Shown here: one piece after another, positions 1 to 7,084 of the stretch | Position numbering within the stretch: position 1 is the first letter of the stretch | Layout: each line of letters starts with the position of its first letter | Source of the DNA: Clostridia bacterium | Lineage (GTDB): Bacteria; Bacillota; Clostridia; Oscillospirales; CAG-272 | Direction: 5' to 3' | DNA: 36,151 nt | Assembly: GCA_017961575.1 (NCBI GenBank) | Contig: JAGCXA010000024.1 | Span: forward strand, 1-36,151 | Made by a program: the position numbers and the translations under genes | Notes under the pieces: generated by a model | Seen by the model: the letters and a program-made list of their open reading frames with translations, nothing else | Databases searched by the model: none | Told to the model about the DNA's origin: nothing

Positions 1-560
1 CTTCGAACCCTTGCGTTTGCGGAGCAAACGCTAAACTCTCGCCTTCCGATACGGTTGTCCTTTTTGCATAGTCAGGCGAGAGTTTGTGGGTAGCGCGGCG
101 GTTTCCCGCCGCGCGTCGAATCCCAGCCATCGGTAACATTTTCTTCTGCCGCAATGGCACCCCGTCCCTGTTTGGTGGGGGTTCGAAGCGGCGCTTCGAA
201 CCCTTGCGTTTGCGGAGCAAACGCTAAACTCTCGCCTTCCGATACGGTTGTCCTTTTTGCATAGTCGGGCGAGAGTTGGCGGGTAGCGCCCGCAAGCGGG
301 CGCGTCGAATCCCAGCCGTTGGTAACTTTCTCTTCTGCCGCAATGGCACCCCGTCCTCTTTTGGTGGAGGTTCGAAGCGGCGCTTCGAACCCATCGTATT
401 TGCGGTGCGGAGCGCCGAAAACTCTCATTTCACGCCATCCTTTGCGGTTTTCCTTTGAGCAAAAGCGGGGCGTGAAATGGAGGGTAGCGCCCGCAAGCGG
501 GCGCGTCGAATCCCAGCCAATGGTATCATCTAATCCTCGTCCCGGTCGCCGTCGAATCAT
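1..560. repeat. Three tandem copies of a ~190 bp hairpin-rich element
   Basis: Copies run 1-193, 194-382 and 383 to about 530-560; the first is cut by the window edge and the third is divergent. Each copy has, in order, a short hairpin with a GGA loop (13-31 in copy 1), a long-range stem (33-43 with 75-85), a GC-rich hairpin (about 94-115) and a conserved tail containing GTCGAATCCCAGCC and CTGCCGCAATGGCACCCCGTCC. Stem sequences differ between copies but still pair. The GC hairpin is GCGCGGCGG/CCGCCGCGC in copy 1 and GCGCCCGC/GCGGGCGC in copies 2 and 3. The long stem is AAACTCTCGCC/GGCGAGAGTTT in copy 1 and ATTTCACGCC/GGCGTGAAAT in copy 3. No gene is supported here. It could be a structured RNA array or a REP/MITE-like dispersed repeat. 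Confidence 0.85.
179..203. repeat. Palindrome at the junction between repeat copies
   Basis: An 11-bp perfect inverted repeat (GGGTTCGAAGC, loop GGC, GCTTCGAACCC) sits exactly where copy 1 meets copy 2. A near-identical palindrome with 10-bp arms (369-378 and 382-391) marks the copy 2/copy 3 junction. Such boundary palindromes are typical of repeat units that spread or recombine at their ends. Confidence 0.8.
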
Positions 561-565
561 GGACC

Positions 566-595
566 CCAAAAAACAGCGGGACGGCTGCTTTTTGG
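566..595. other. Imperfect hairpin after the repeat array
   Basis: Arms of 12 bp with one mismatch (566-577 and 584-595) enclose a GGGACG loop. There is no T-run on either side, so a terminator role is doubtful. It may be the eroded end of the repeat array. Apart from this, 560-655 shows no gene. Confidence 0.4.
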
Positions 596-658
596 AACAA
601 AGACCTCCCTGCATAAAATCACGGGAGAGAGACCGAGAACAATAATAATTATAATATC

Positions 659-722
659 CATCCGCTCTTTTTTCTTAAAATGTGGCAATCATCTTGACAC
701 GCAAAAAGCGGATGATTATAAT
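659..722 (+). promoter_or_regulatory. Consensus promoter with overlapping inverted repeat
   Basis: TTGACA (694-699), a 17-bp spacer and TATAAT (717-722) form a perfect sigma-A promoter for the asparagine-synthetase-like gene at 789. An inverted repeat CATCCGCT(C)TTTTT / AAAAAGCGGATG (659-672 and 703-714) spans the -35 and spacer, and could be a repressor operator. Promoter seen directly; operator role inferred. Confidence 0.8.
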
Positions 723-788
723 TTAAACAGAGAATAATTAAAGATAACAGTTCTTAACAGATATTGTAAGGGGATATAAGCGGATCGT

Positions 789-2351
789 ATGATTGATGCG
801 AAAAACAAAGATCTCATTTCAAACAACGCCGACCTGAAACGAAGACTGTTTCATTACGGTTTTTTGATCACTGATGCCGACGATATAAGTGAAGAGGACT
901 ACCCCTTTTATAACAATTGGCAAACAGACAGGATCGGCGATTATAACCTGTTTGTTTCTCCGAGTCAAACATATTACATACAACCGTCTCCCGAAGGTGG
1001 GACATACGTTCTGATTGGACATTGTATGAACCCTTTCAACGGCACGTATCTTGAACAGGAAATACTGACCGGATTGGGGACGTTTGGCAGCGGGGCTTTT
1101 TTTGACCGGATTAATGAACTGACAGGTGTGTTTACGTTATTCTATGTCAAGAACACATCAATAAGCATTGTGGGAGATCCGTGCTGTATCCAAACCGTTT
1201 ATTACGGAATACTCAATCAAAAGATTTACGTTTCGTCGCATGACAATCTTCTCGGAGATCTTCTGGGACTTGAGCGAGACACTTATGTAAAAAAGCTTTG
1301 CAAGTATAAATTCTTTCATTTTTTCGGGAGTTGTTTGCCGGGTAACCTCAGTCAATTTGCCGAGTTTAAACGATTGGTTCCCAATCACTTCATTACGATT
1401 TGCGTCGATATGATCGAGGTCAAACGATTCTATACTCCTCATACATTGGAGATTAGCGAGAACGAGATTGCTGAACGAGTTTCGCTTTTGCTGTCGAATA
1501 CGTTGGAACAGATCCCTAAAAAGTTTAAAAGACCCGCAATCTCTCTTTCCGGCGGCTGCGATTCCAAAACGACGCTGTCGTGTTGCAAAGAACCCCGGAG
1601 GTACCGTCTTTACAGTTTCATTTCTTCGGACGTTGAGAGAGTTGACGCTATCGCGGCACAGAAAATATGCAAAGCTCTGCATCTCGACCATCAAATCTAT
1701 GAGATCCCTTTTGAGGACCAAGAAATCGAAGGTGTCGAACCGATCCGATACGTTTTAAATCATAACAACGGGGAGTTGGTTCCGTGCAACGCCAATGACG
1801 TTCGGAAACAGGCGGTGTTTTCCGCGATCGACGATTTTGACGTTGAAGTCAAGAGTTGGTGTTCGGAAATCGGTCGGGCGTATTATGCAAAACGTTTCAG
1901 CAAGAGATCTTTCGGGAGAATCACTCCCAGAAAGTGTACTACTCTATATAAGGTCTTTTTCCATAATCGCAGACTCGTGCTGCAAACGGATAGAGTTTTT
2001 AAGGAGTATTTGAAAGAATATTCCGTCCCCGAAACCGACCGTTCTCTTCCGTGGCAAGAGTGGTTCTATTGGGAGTATCAAAAATCAAGTTGGAACGGTG
2101 TCGTCATAACCGGTCAACACAGGTTCTCCCATAATATCACGATCCCGTATAATAACCGATTGCTTCTGGAATTGCTTTTGAGCGCGCCGTTTGAATCCCG
2201 CGTTCACGACACGATTTATCAAATGATAAGAGACTCCCGTAATCCTATGATCGACCAAGCGGTTCCGACCGTTGTAAATGTCAAGCATACTGCCAGAAGA
2301 GCAAAAATGGAAAGAGCGTACTATTATTTCAATACTCTGTTACCGTTTTGA
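789..2351 (+). CDS. Asparagine-synthetase-like ATP-PPi amidotransferase without N-terminal Cys
   Basis: A 520-residue protein. The C-terminal half carries the SGGCDSKTTL motif near residue 255, matching the SGGxDS PP-loop with which asparagine synthetase and beta-lactam synthetase activate a carboxylate with ATP. The N-terminal half resembles the glutaminase (Ntn) fold region but starts MIDAKNK, so the catalytic Cys2 needed for glutamine hydrolysis is absent. It may therefore use free ammonia or an internal amine. AGGGG lies 14 bp before the ATG, slightly long. The gene is visibly AT-richer than everything to its right, has a private consensus promoter and is followed by a hairpin, so recent acquisition is likely. 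Relatives occur in surface-polysaccharide and peptide-modification loci; no partner is visible here and the substrate is unknown. Confidence 0.75.
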   Translation: MIDAKNKDLISNNADLKRRLFHYGFLITDADDISEEDYPFYNNWQTDRIGDYNLFVSPSQTYYIQPSPEGGTYVLIGHCMNPFNGTYLEQEILTGLGTFGSGAFFDRINELTGVFTLFYVKNTSISIVGDPCCIQTVYYGILNQKIYVSSHDNLLGDLLGLERDTYVKKLCKYKFFHFFGSCLPGNLSQFAEFKRLVPNHFITICVDMIEVKRFYTPHTLEISENEIAERVSLLLSNTLEQIPKKFKRPAISLSGGCDSKTTLSCCKEPRRYRLYSFISSDVERVDAIAAQKICKALHLDHQIYEIPFEDQEIEGVEPIRYVLNHNNGELVPCNANDVRKQAVFSAIDDFDVEVKSWCSEIGRAYYAKRFSKRSFGRITPRKCTTLYKVFFHNRRLVLQTDRVFKEYLKEYSVPETDRSLPWQEWFYWEYQKSSWNGVVITGQHRFSHNITIPYNNRLLLELLLSAPFESRVHDTIYQMIRDSRNPMIDQAVPTVVNVKHTARRAKMERAYYYFNTLLPF

Positions 2352-2394
2352 TGATGGGCAACCGTTTTCATACGAACTGAGTAACCGAAATATC

Positions 2395-2430
2395 AAATCC
2401 CCGTCGCTTAGATAAAAGCGACGGGGATTT
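2395..2430 (+). terminator. Terminator-like hairpin after the asparagine-synthetase-like gene
   Basis: A perfect 15-bp stem (2395-2409 with 2416-2430) and a 6-nt loop, followed after 11 bases by a six-T tract. The hairpin would also lie at the end of the opposing rpiB transcript. Confidence 0.65.
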
Positions 2431-2448
2431 GCGTTCATAAGTTTTTTC

Positions 2449-2535
2449 TTACTTAATCGGCTCGAAGTCGGCGGCACCGCGCTTGCAGAGCGGGCAGACG
2501 AACGGTTCGTGCGTCGATGGTGACGCGCTGAAAGC
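2449..2535 (-). pseudogene. 3' remnant of a rubredoxin/rubrerythrin-type gene
   Basis: On the minus strand just beyond the rpiB stop, a reading frame ends ...HEPFVCPLCKRGAADFEPIK and a TAA stop at 2449-2451. CPxC followed by DFEP and a stop resembles the second metal knuckle and C-terminus of rubredoxin or of the rubredoxin domain of rubrerythrin. No start codon lies between the rpiB stop and this segment, and the first CxxC knuckle is missing. It is read as the surviving tail of a gene that once followed rpiB and lost its 5' part by deletion. It lies at the border of the accessory patch. Confidence 0.5.
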
Positions 2536-2537
2536 GT

Positions 2538-2993
2538 TTACAGTTTCCCCTGCTCGATGTCGGCGATCATTCCGACGCGGACGGCGTGGCGGCCGCCCTC
2601 AAAGTCGGCGGACAGAAAACTGTCGAGAATATCCTGCGCGAGGCACGAGCCGATCACGCGCGCGCCCATACAGATCACGTTCGCGTCGTTGTGGTTCCGG
2701 GTCAGGCGGGCGCTGTAGGTGTCCGAGCAGAGCGCGGCGCGGATCCCGTCGAACTTGTTGGCGCACATACTCATCCCGATCCCCGTTCCGCAGATCAGGA
2801 CGCCGAAGCGGTTATCGGGGTCCTTCCGCACCTCGCGGCAGACCGCCGCGGCAAAGAGCGGATAGTGGCAGGACGCCGTGCTGTCGGTGCCGAGGTCGGT
2901 CACGTCCCAGCCGCCCTCGATCAGGTGTTTTTTCAGTTCCTCTTTCAGGGGAAATCCGGCGCTGTCCGCGCCGATAAAGATCTTCCGTTTCAT
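2538..2993 (-). CDS. rpiB: Ribose-5-phosphate isomerase B
   Basis: About 151 residues, the normal RpiB length. RpiB interconverts ribose 5-phosphate and ribulose 5-phosphate in the cytoplasmic pentose phosphate pathway. Family features: N-terminal IFIGADSAGFPLKEEL (usually GADHAG; here the His after Asp is Ser), DLGTDS, the catalytic-loop stretch GVLICGTGIGMSM with its Cys, and TRNHNDANVICMGAR. Some LacAB/RpiB members vary at the GADHAG position, so a related sugar-phosphate isomerase role is possible. An upstream in-frame ATG at 3005 would add four residues but overlaps the AAAGGA ribosome site; the ATG at 2993 has that site 11 bp upstream and is preferred. It is the last gene of the plsY-tsaEB operon, 33 bp after tsaB. 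Confidence 0.88.
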   Translation of the reverse strand: MKRKIFIGADSAGFPLKEELKKHLIEGGWDVTDLGTDSTASCHYPLFAAAVCREVRKDPDNRFGVLICGTGIGMSMCANKFDGIRAALCSDTYSARLTRNHNDANVICMGARVIGSCLAQDILDSFLSADFEGGRHAVRVGMIADIEQGKL

Positions 2994-3026
2994 TTTATCT
3001 TCCATCCTTTCGGTTGTTGATCCGAT

Positions 3027-3731
3027 TTATTGTTTGCCGAAGCGGCGGGTCGTCTCCGCCTGCGACTCGCGCAGGTAGACCGGAGCAAGATCCTCTCCGT
3101 CGACGGCTTTCCCCGCCCGCGCTTCGCGCAGAGCGACCCGCCCGCAGGAGACGGCGGAGTGGGGAAGCAGAACGTCGGGGATCGGAAAAAGCCCGATCCC
3201 GGCGGCGCGAAAAATCGGCTCGGCGACGGCGACCCCGTCCCCGACGAGCGTCACCGGACGCCCCGGACAGTCGCGCAGGATCAGAGCGGCGAGATCGGTC
3301 GCGGGGAGCGCCGAATCGGGGAGCAGGCGCGTGAGCGCGCCGTCGCTCGATTCAAAGAGCGCGGCGTAGACCTCGCCCCGCCGCGCGTCCATCACCGGGC
3401 AGACGAGTCCCGGAAGCGGGACGGCGTTCTCGGCGAGGGCTTCGAGCGTGCTGACGCCGCAACAGATTTTGCCGCGCCCGAAAGCGAGTCCCTTCACGAG
3501 CGCGACCCCGATCCGTACCCCGGTAAAGGATCCGGGTCCCGCCGTCACGGCGAACAGATCCACGTCGTTCATCGCCGCTCCGGCGGACCGAAGCGCCGCC
3601 TCCGCCATCGGGAGGAGCAGTTCGCTTCCGGTCATCGCGTCGCCGGCGGAGAAGGTCGAAAGGACTTCGCCGTCCCGGAGCACCGCGGCGGACGCCCCCT
3701 TCGCGGGGCAGGAAAGCGCAAGGATCAGCAT
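3027..3731 (-). CDS. tsaB: tRNA t6A37 biosynthesis protein TsaB
   Basis: A 234-residue member of the ASKHA-fold TsaB/YeaZ family. TsaB dimerises with TsaD and, with TsaE and TsaC, makes N6-threonylcarbamoyladenosine at position 37 of ANN-decoding tRNAs. Diagnostic stretches are the N-terminal MLILALSCPAKGASAAVL, GPGSFTGVRIGVALVKGLA around residue 66, and PVMDARRGEVYAALFE. The usual DTS near the N-terminus reads SCP. It starts 13 bp after the tsaE stop, and its AAGGAG ribosome site overlaps that stop codon, which suggests translational coupling. The tsaC and tsaD partners are not in the window. Confidence 0.93.
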   Translation of the reverse strand: MLILALSCPAKGASAAVLRDGEVLSTFSAGDAMTGSELLLPMAEAALRSAGAAMNDVDLFAVTAGPGSFTGVRIGVALVKGLAFGRGKICCGVSTLEALAENAVPLPGLVCPVMDARRGEVYAALFESSDGALTRLLPDSALPATDLAALILRDCPGRPVTLVGDGVAVAEPIFRAAGIGLFPIPDVLLPHSAVSCGRVALREARAGKAVDGEDLAPVYLRESQAETTRRFGKQ

Positions 3732-3744
3732 TCGTTTTCTCTCC

Positions 3745-4182
3745 TTAATCGTTCGATTCGGGCACGTTCTCGATCACGATCCGACGCCCGTTTTCGCCGT
3801 CGGTCTTCGCGATCGTTACGCGGATCGCGTCGTCCGGGATCGCCTCGGGAATCTTTTCGCTCCATTCGGTGAGCAGGAACCCCCGCCGCGAAAGATAGTC
3901 GTCGTAACCGACCGACAAGAGATCGTCCGCGTCGCGCAGGCGGTAAAGATCCATATGGATCACGGTCGCCCGTCCCTTGTACTCGTTCACGACGGTGTAG
4001 GTCGGGCTCTTCACCCGGTCGATCCCGAAGAAACGGCAGAACCCCCGGACGAACGCCGTTTTCCCGACCCCGAGTTCACCGTACAGGGCGACGAAAGCGA
4101 AGGGACGGTCGGACAGACGCGCGGCGAGTTCTTCACCCGCGGCTTCGGTTTCTTCGGGGGAGGAAGTCAGGTATTCGGTCAT
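3745..4182 (-). CDS. tsaE: tRNA t6A37 biosynthesis ATPase TsaE
   Basis: A 145-residue P-loop ATPase of the TsaE/YjeE family, which drives turnover of the TsaBD complex in t6A synthesis. Visible motifs are ALYGELGVGKTAFVRGF (Walker A) near residue 32, SPTYTVVNEY (switch region), HMDLYRL (Walker B) and a late TEWSEK. The start is set by GGGAGG seven to eight bases before ATG 4182; the open frame extends upstream into the methyltransferase but without a ribosome site. The gap to the methyltransferase stop is 13 bp. Length fits the family (about 150). Confidence 0.95.
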   Translation of the reverse strand: MTEYLTSSPEETEAAGEELAARLSDRPFAFVALYGELGVGKTAFVRGFCRFFGIDRVKSPTYTVVNEYKGRATVIHMDLYRLRDADDLLSVGYDDYLSRRGFLLTEWSEKIPEAIPDDAIRVTIAKTDGENGRRIVIENVPESND

Positions 4183-4195
4183 TGCAAATCCTCCC

Positions 4196-5407
4196 TTATA
4201 TATCCGTAAGATAGGCGTCGGCGCCGTCGCCGAGGACAAAGCGTTTCGCCGCCTCGTAGGACGCCCGCGCCTTTTGCATTTTCGCGGGATCGGGACGCCG
4301 GATCGCGCGCAGAACGGTATTCTTCGGCGTGTCGTCGGGATCGACGAGTTCCGCCGCCGTCACCTCGTACCCCGCCGCTTCCAACCGCAGGCAGCGCAGA
4401 CCGTCGGTCAGCGCCTCGGCAAGTTTGCCGCGCAGTTTCGGGTGCCGGGTCACGAACGCGAGGTCGGGTGCGGCGATCTTCCGATCGAGATAGCGGTGAC
4501 AGCAGGGGGTGGACAGGATCACCTTCGCCGAAAGATCCGCCGCGGCGTCGAGCACGACGTCGGTCGCCACGTCGCAGGCGTGGAGCGAAACGACGAGGTC
4601 GGGCTTGCGGTCGCGGGGAAGCCGACGGATATCCTGCGCCCGGAAAGACATCCCGTCCCCTTCGCCGTCCGAAAGGAAACCCGCGTCGCGGGCAACGCCG
4701 CGGCAGAATTCGATCACGTCTTCTTTCAGGTCGACGCAGAGCATTTCGACCCGCCGCCCTTTGACGGCGGTCAGATAGTGGTAGAGGGCGAAACTGAGAT
4801 AACTCTTGCCGCAGCAGAGATCGTAGACGAGAAGCGGCGCGTCGCCGTCCGGCAGTTCGCCGTAAATATCCGACACCAACTCCAAAAAGCGGTTGATCTG
4901 CCGGAACTTCGGCTGGCGCTTGTCGTGGACGCGCCCCTTTTCGTCCGAGACGCCGAGCGCGCGAAGAAAGGGCTCCTCGCCCGAAAGGATCCGGCGCGGC
5001 TCGCGGTCGAGTTTCGTCAGCGTCGAGAGAAGCGGCGCGCCGTCGGTTTCGTTCAGCGCGCGGCGCAGAGCGGCTTCTCCCCGGAGCGTTTCGGTTCCCT
5101 TCTTCGAGCGGAGAAGCACGACCGAGGCGGCGGGGGTGACCAGATCCGCTTGCAGATAGGACGCGATCTTGTCCGGGAGGACCGACGGAATCTCGGAAGG
5201 CGAGAGGGCGAATTGCCGCACCCGTCCGCCGGGGTAGGACTCCTCGAAGAAGAGGATCTTCTGCCCGCGCCGGACCGTGAGCCGTGCGGATACTTTTTGC
5301 GGGAGACCGTCGGACGCGGGTTTGGACAGCACAAAACGGCGGAGCCATTCTCTCTCCGCCGTCAGCGCCACCAGTTCCGCCATCGTTTCCCGCTTATTCG
5401 CCGTCAT
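4196..5407 (-). CDS. Class I SAM-dependent methyltransferase (Methyltransf_32-like)
   Basis: About 403 residues. A variable N-terminal half is followed by a Rossmann methyltransferase core: VYDLCCGKSYLSFALYHYL (motif I, SAM binding), CVDLKEDVIEFCR (motif II), SLHACDVATD and ILSTPCCHRYL. The DLCCGKSYLS and HACD pair is typical of the Methyltransf_32 group. Bacterial members are uncharacterised; an RNA or protein substrate is a guess from the translation-related neighbours. The ATG at 5407 lies 14 nt inside the end of plsY, and its GGAGGAG ribosome site is in plsY codons, so translation is probably coupled to plsY. Stop to tsaE start is 13 bp. Confidence 0.82.
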   Translation of the reverse strand: MTANKRETMAELVALTAEREWLRRFVLSKPASDGLPQKVSARLTVRRGQKILFFEESYPGGRVRQFALSPSEIPSVLPDKIASYLQADLVTPAASVVLLRSKKGTETLRGEAALRRALNETDGAPLLSTLTKLDREPRRILSGEEPFLRALGVSDEKGRVHDKRQPKFRQINRFLELVSDIYGELPDGDAPLLVYDLCCGKSYLSFALYHYLTAVKGRRVEMLCVDLKEDVIEFCRGVARDAGFLSDGEGDGMSFRAQDIRRLPRDRKPDLVVSLHACDVATDVVLDAAADLSAKVILSTPCCHRYLDRKIAAPDLAFVTRHPKLRGKLAEALTDGLRCLRLEAAGYEVTAAELVDPDDTPKNTVLRAIRRPDPAKMQKARASYEAAKRFVLGDGADAYLTDI

Positions 5408-6224
5408 TTTTCTCCTCCGTTTCGGGGGGCTCGTCGAGTTTCGGCACACGGCGGAAGGAGAACTTCGATTCCTCTCCGTCCATAATCCGCCTGATATTCG
5501 GGATGTGCTTGAAGAGGATGATCCCGGCGAGGAAGAAAGCGAACAGCACGATATAGACCGGGGGATAGAGCCCGCCGAAAAGCCCCTTGAAGAGCGGCAC
5601 GAGAAAGACGGGATAGAGCGCCGCAGCGACGGTGGAACCGAGCGAGACGTAGCGGGTGAACGCCACCACGATCACGAATACGAGTAAGAGCACGAGGGCA
5701 AGCCAGCAGTTCAAAAAGAGCGCGACGATGAGCGAACTCAGAACGCCCTTCCCGCCCTTGAAACGGTAGTAGACCGGAAAGACGTGACCGAGGATGCAGA
5801 AGACGCCGGCAAGATAGGTCCCGACGACGATCGGATTGCCCCCGGCGGAAAGAACGTAGAGAAGGGGTTCTTCGGGCGCAAAACAGAACCCGCCGACCCG
5901 GTAGAATCCGCAAGAGAGCCCGGCGATCATCATTGAGATCACGCTTTTCAGCACGTCGCCGACGACCGTCGGGACGGCGCCCTTCACACCGTAGACGCGG
6001 AACATATTGGTCGCGCCGCCGTTCCCGCTTCCGTGTCGGCGGATATCGTCGTGAAACAGCAGCTTCGACACGATGAACGCGGAGTTCACGCTGCCGAGCA
6101 GATAGGGGATCAGAACGCAGCAAAGAAGAACGGAGAGCGGTTTGATACAGAGGAAAAACACGCTGTCGCCGACGGCGCCCGACGCGAAGATCCGGGCAAG
6201 AAAGCCCTCCTGCAAAATACTCAT
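5394..6224 (-). CDS. plsY: Acyl-phosphate:glycerol-3-phosphate acyltransferase PlsY
   Basis: A 276-residue integral membrane protein that transfers an acyl chain from acyl-phosphate to glycerol 3-phosphate, the first membrane step of phospholipid synthesis in most bacteria. The three conserved loops are present: RHGSGNGGATNMFRVYG (about residues 63-79), GHVFPVYYRFKGGKG, and HIPNIRRIMDGEESKF near the C-terminus. Hydrophobic spans of LLCCVLIPYLLGSV and LALVLLLVFVIVVAF type separate them. It is longer than the usual ~200 residues because of a ~30-residue N-terminal extension and a charged tail. ATG 6224 follows AAAGGG by 5 bp; an upstream ATG at 6242 is poorly placed. First gene of a five-gene minus-strand operon driven by the promoter at 6272-6300. 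Confidence 0.95.
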   Translation of the reverse strand: MSILQEGFLARIFASGAVGDSVFFLCIKPLSVLLCCVLIPYLLGSVNSAFIVSKLLFHDDIRRHGSGNGGATNMFRVYGVKGAVPTVVGDVLKSVISMMIAGLSCGFYRVGGFCFAPEEPLLYVLSAGGNPIVVGTYLAGVFCILGHVFPVYYRFKGGKGVLSSLIVALFLNCWLALVLLLVFVIVVAFTRYVSLGSTVAAALYPVFLVPLFKGLFGGLYPPVYIVLFAFFLAGIILFKHIPNIRRIMDGEESKFSFRRVPKLDEPPETEEKNDGE

Positions 6225-6271
6225 ACGCACCCTTTCCGGCAAGCGTTGCCGAACGATTGAAGTCTATGCAA

Positions 6272-6300
6272 ATTATATACCATTCCGCGCGTGATGTCAA
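6272..6300 (-). promoter_or_regulatory. Consensus promoter of the plsY-rpiB operon
   Basis: On the minus strand TTGACA (6295-6300), a 17-bp spacer and TATAAT (6272-6277), both hexamers perfect, about 50 bp before the plsY start. A strong constitutive sigma-A promoter fits housekeeping genes. Confidence 0.88.
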
Positions 6301-6317
6301 GCGAAGGAGAAAAAAGC

Positions 6318-6360
6318 CGCAAAAAAAGACCGGGGGAAGCATTTGCTTCCCCCGGTCTTT
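6318..6360 (-). terminator. Rho-independent terminator of the nfn-SGNH operon
   Basis: Perfect 16-bp stem (6325-6340 with 6345-6360) with a 4-nt loop, followed on the minus strand by a T-run. It lies 18 bp after the SGNH stop and separates that operon from the plsY promoter. Confidence 0.9.
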
Positions 6361-6377
6361 CGCTTCGTTCGTCGGGA

Positions 6378-7037
6378 TCAGAGCGTTCCGAGGAACGCGA
6401 TCACCCGGTCGGCGAGCCGCTCGGCGCCGACGTCGTTCGGGTGCAGTCCGTCGGGGCAGAACGCCGCGCGCTGCTCTTCGATCGTCGGCTGAATACCCGC
6501 CGTCGCAAAAAGATCGAGAACGGGGATCGAGTACTCGGCGGCGATCTCCTTCATCGCCCGGACGTATTCGCGGAGCGGGGGGGTGGGAAGCCCGATCTCG
6601 TTGACCGTCGTCTCCTCGCTCCTTCTGTGGAGCGGAGTCATCCAGACGATCTTCTTCGTCGGGAAACGGCGGATCAGACGGAGAGCGAGCGAACGGAGCG
6701 CGCCGTAGAAGGTATATTCGCTCTCGGGCGAGTCGTCGAAGGACCCGAACGCGGCGTCCCCGTGTCCGAAGTCGTTGGTGCCGCCGAAAACGACGGCGAC
6801 GTCGGCGTCGGCGTCCAGGTCGGTCACGCGGTCAAGGAAGCACTGATCGTATTCCGCCTTGACGCTCGGCGTCTTCTTGCGGGCGATCCGGGTGCCCGAA
6901 ATCCCGCAGTTCTGAACAACCGCCCCCGTCTTGCGTCCGACGACGCTGACGAAGCACTTGTCGGGCGAGGACACCCCCGCGCCGTGGGTGATGCTGTCGC
7001 CGAGGAAGGCGATCTTTACGGATTTGTCAAGTTTCAT
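6378..7037 (-). CDS. SGNH/GDSL-family hydrolase
   Basis: A 219-residue cytoplasmic esterase-type protein with no signal peptide. The SGNH blocks are clear: FLGDSITHGAG with nucleophile Ser15, Gly in NCGISGT, GGTND with Asn87, and PDGLHPN near residue 192 supplying the Asp/His pair. The family removes acyl or acetyl groups from carbohydrates, lipids or peptides; the substrate cannot be read from sequence. Last gene after nfnB (47 bp gap) and just before a strong terminator, so it is probably co-transcribed with the nfn genes, although the functional link is unclear. Purine-rich GGAAAGAG precedes the ATG. Confidence 0.88.
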   Translation of the reverse strand: MKLDKSVKIAFLGDSITHGAGVSSPDKCFVSVVGRKTGAVVQNCGISGTRIARKKTPSVKAEYDQCFLDRVTDLDADADVAVVFGGTNDFGHGDAAFGSFDDSPESEYTFYGALRSLALRLIRRFPTKKIVWMTPLHRRSEETTVNEIGLPTPPLREYVRAMKEIAAEYSIPVLDLFATAGIQPTIEEQRAAFCPDGLHPNDVGAERLADRVIAFLGTL

Positions 7038-7084
7038 TTTCTTTTCTCTTTCCTTTTTTTCGGAGGATTAATTGAGGGGGAGTC

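Noticed and set aside
100..140. tRNA-like T-arm sequence (GTCGAATCCCAGCC) in the repeat element
   Set aside because: No acceptor, D or anticodon arms can be assembled around it, and the same sequence recurs as a linker in every copy.
72..614. A 180-residue minus-strand open frame with repeated GWDSTRPLAGAT peptides
   Set aside because: It is produced by reading through the tandem hairpin element. Its periodicity follows the DNA repeat, stems cross it, and there is no ribosome site or promoter.
4179..5348. Long Arg-rich open frames on either strand opposite or shifted to the methyltransferase, nfnB, PAP2 and other GC-rich genes
   Set aside because: Arg/Pro/Ser-rich shadows of real genes in high-GC DNA; none has family motifs, ribosome sites or independent promoters.
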